Assembly: GCA_958369755.1 (NCBI GenBank)
Contig: CATXJC010000024.1
Location: 1 to 30,066, forward strand
DNA length: 30,066 nucleotides
Reading direction: 5' to 3'
From: an uncultured Prevotella sp.
GTDB taxonomy: Bacteria > Bacteroidota > Bacteroidia > Bacteroidales > Bacteroidaceae
This document shows, piece after piece, positions 29,708 through 30,066 of this stretch. Under the pieces are notes generated by a model. It had not been told where the DNA came from, made no database searches, and was given only the letters and a program-made list of their open reading frames with translations. Within the stretch, counting starts at the first letter, position 1. Each line of letters starts with the position of its first letter. Both the position numbers and the translations under genes were made by a program.

Positions 29708-29799
29708 AATGTTGAATGTTGAATGTTGAATGTTGAGTTGCAATCTTGCTAACGAATCAGCTTGACTAATTCAACATTCTACACTCAACATTCAACATT
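29708..29799. repeat. GAATGTT heptamer repeats forming a palindrome
   Basis: The left arm (29708-29737) is about four direct GAATGTT units of 7 bp; the right arm (29769-29799) carries the complementary ACATTCA units. The arms would pair over about 27 of 30 positions around a ~31-nt loop. It lies between the valS 3' end and the C11 peptidase start and could terminate valS transcription. Confidence 0.85.
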
Positions 29800-29812
29800 A
29801 AATATAATACTA

Positions 29813-30066
29813 TTATTTCTTCTTGAGTTCCTCGATGGTTGCCTTGAGGGCAGCAATCTTCTCAACAGAGTCGCTTTCCTTCTTGCGCTCCAGGGCTACT
29901 ACCTTCTCAGGTGCGTGAGCTACGAAGTTCTCGTTGCTGAGCTTCTTGCGTACGCCCATCAGGAAGCCTTCCAAGTGCTTGAGCTGAGCCTCTGCCTTCT
30001 CAATCTCGGCTGCTACGTCGATGAGGTCGCCCAATGGTACGGCAAACTCGTCGGTACCTACCATGA
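29813..30066 (-). CDS. valS: Valyl-tRNA synthetase, C-terminal part (partial)
   Basis: The last 84 residues of ValS, running off the right edge. The C-terminal coiled-coil arm is clear: EFAVPLGDLIDVAAE, then EKAEAQLKHLEGFL, VRKKLSNENFVAHAPEKVV and ERKKESDSVEKIAALK. This is the tRNA-binding arm that follows the anticodon domain. The ATG at 30064 is internal, not the gene start. Confidence 0.95.
   Translation of the reverse strand, partial: MVGTDEFAVPLGDLIDVAAEIEKAEAQLKHLEGFLMGVRKKLSNENFVAHAPEKVVALERKKESDSVEKIAALKATIEELKKK

Overview
The window looks like a Bacteroidota chromosome, most likely Prevotellaceae (Segatella/Prevotella copri-like). At least eight regions carry the Bacteroidota promoter pattern TTTG-N19/20-TAnnTTTG, and Shine-Dalgarno sequences are often weak. 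The gene content also fits: a fused HisB, OprO/P-type porin, lipoprotein-type Omp85 protein, C11 lipoprotein peptidase, GYF-domain membrane protein and a ThiS-G-C-H operon under a TPP riboswitch. Genus is an inference; no 16S gene is present.

Layout. 1-1231 (minus): an ECF sigma factor followed by a one-TM probable anti-sigma protein that runs off the left edge. 1582-2643 (plus): a porin, converging on a minus-strand group of hisB, a four-TM protein and a TrmH/SpoU RNA methyltransferase. Divergent promoters at 5371-5450 serve the methyltransferase and an Omp85-family lipoprotein. Next come a small lipoprotein (minus), an MBL-fold hydrolase (plus) and a DUF486 membrane protein (minus).

9600-17380 is accessory DNA. 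It holds about 600 bp of gene-free repeats, a PIN-toxin module, a structured 380-nt leader, a three-gene restriction-modification-like operon, and a RelE/ParE module flanked by a 31-bp direct repeat. The operon has a motif-I-only methyltransferase-like protein, an Eco57I-type methylase with NPPY, and a GIY-YIG/T5orf172 nuclease fused to an SF2 helicase. A dispersed element of about 105 bp built from GGTGAAGAGT units occurs three times, at both ends of this region.

17383-21074 encodes a patatin-Omp85 (type Vd-like) protein and an S37/S28-like serine peptidase. A tRNA-Lys(CTT) follows, then two joined gene remnants (a MATE N-terminus and an unidentified C-terminus). 21894-26106 is the thiamin operon with its riboswitch, followed by a Fur-family regulator. 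26772-27098 holds a cluster of very small ORFs, two of them with good ribosome binding sites. The right end has a GYF-domain membrane protein, a C11 peptidase lipoprotein and the C-terminus of valS.

Several intergenic gaps carry short tandem repeats of 7-10 bp (GTTTATA-, GAATGTT-, GGTAAAAA- and GGTGAAGAGT-type). Three of these families are arranged as long palindromes. They appear as a system-wide intergenic feature and are one of the main curiosities, with the restriction-modification-like operon, its leader and the small-ORF cluster.
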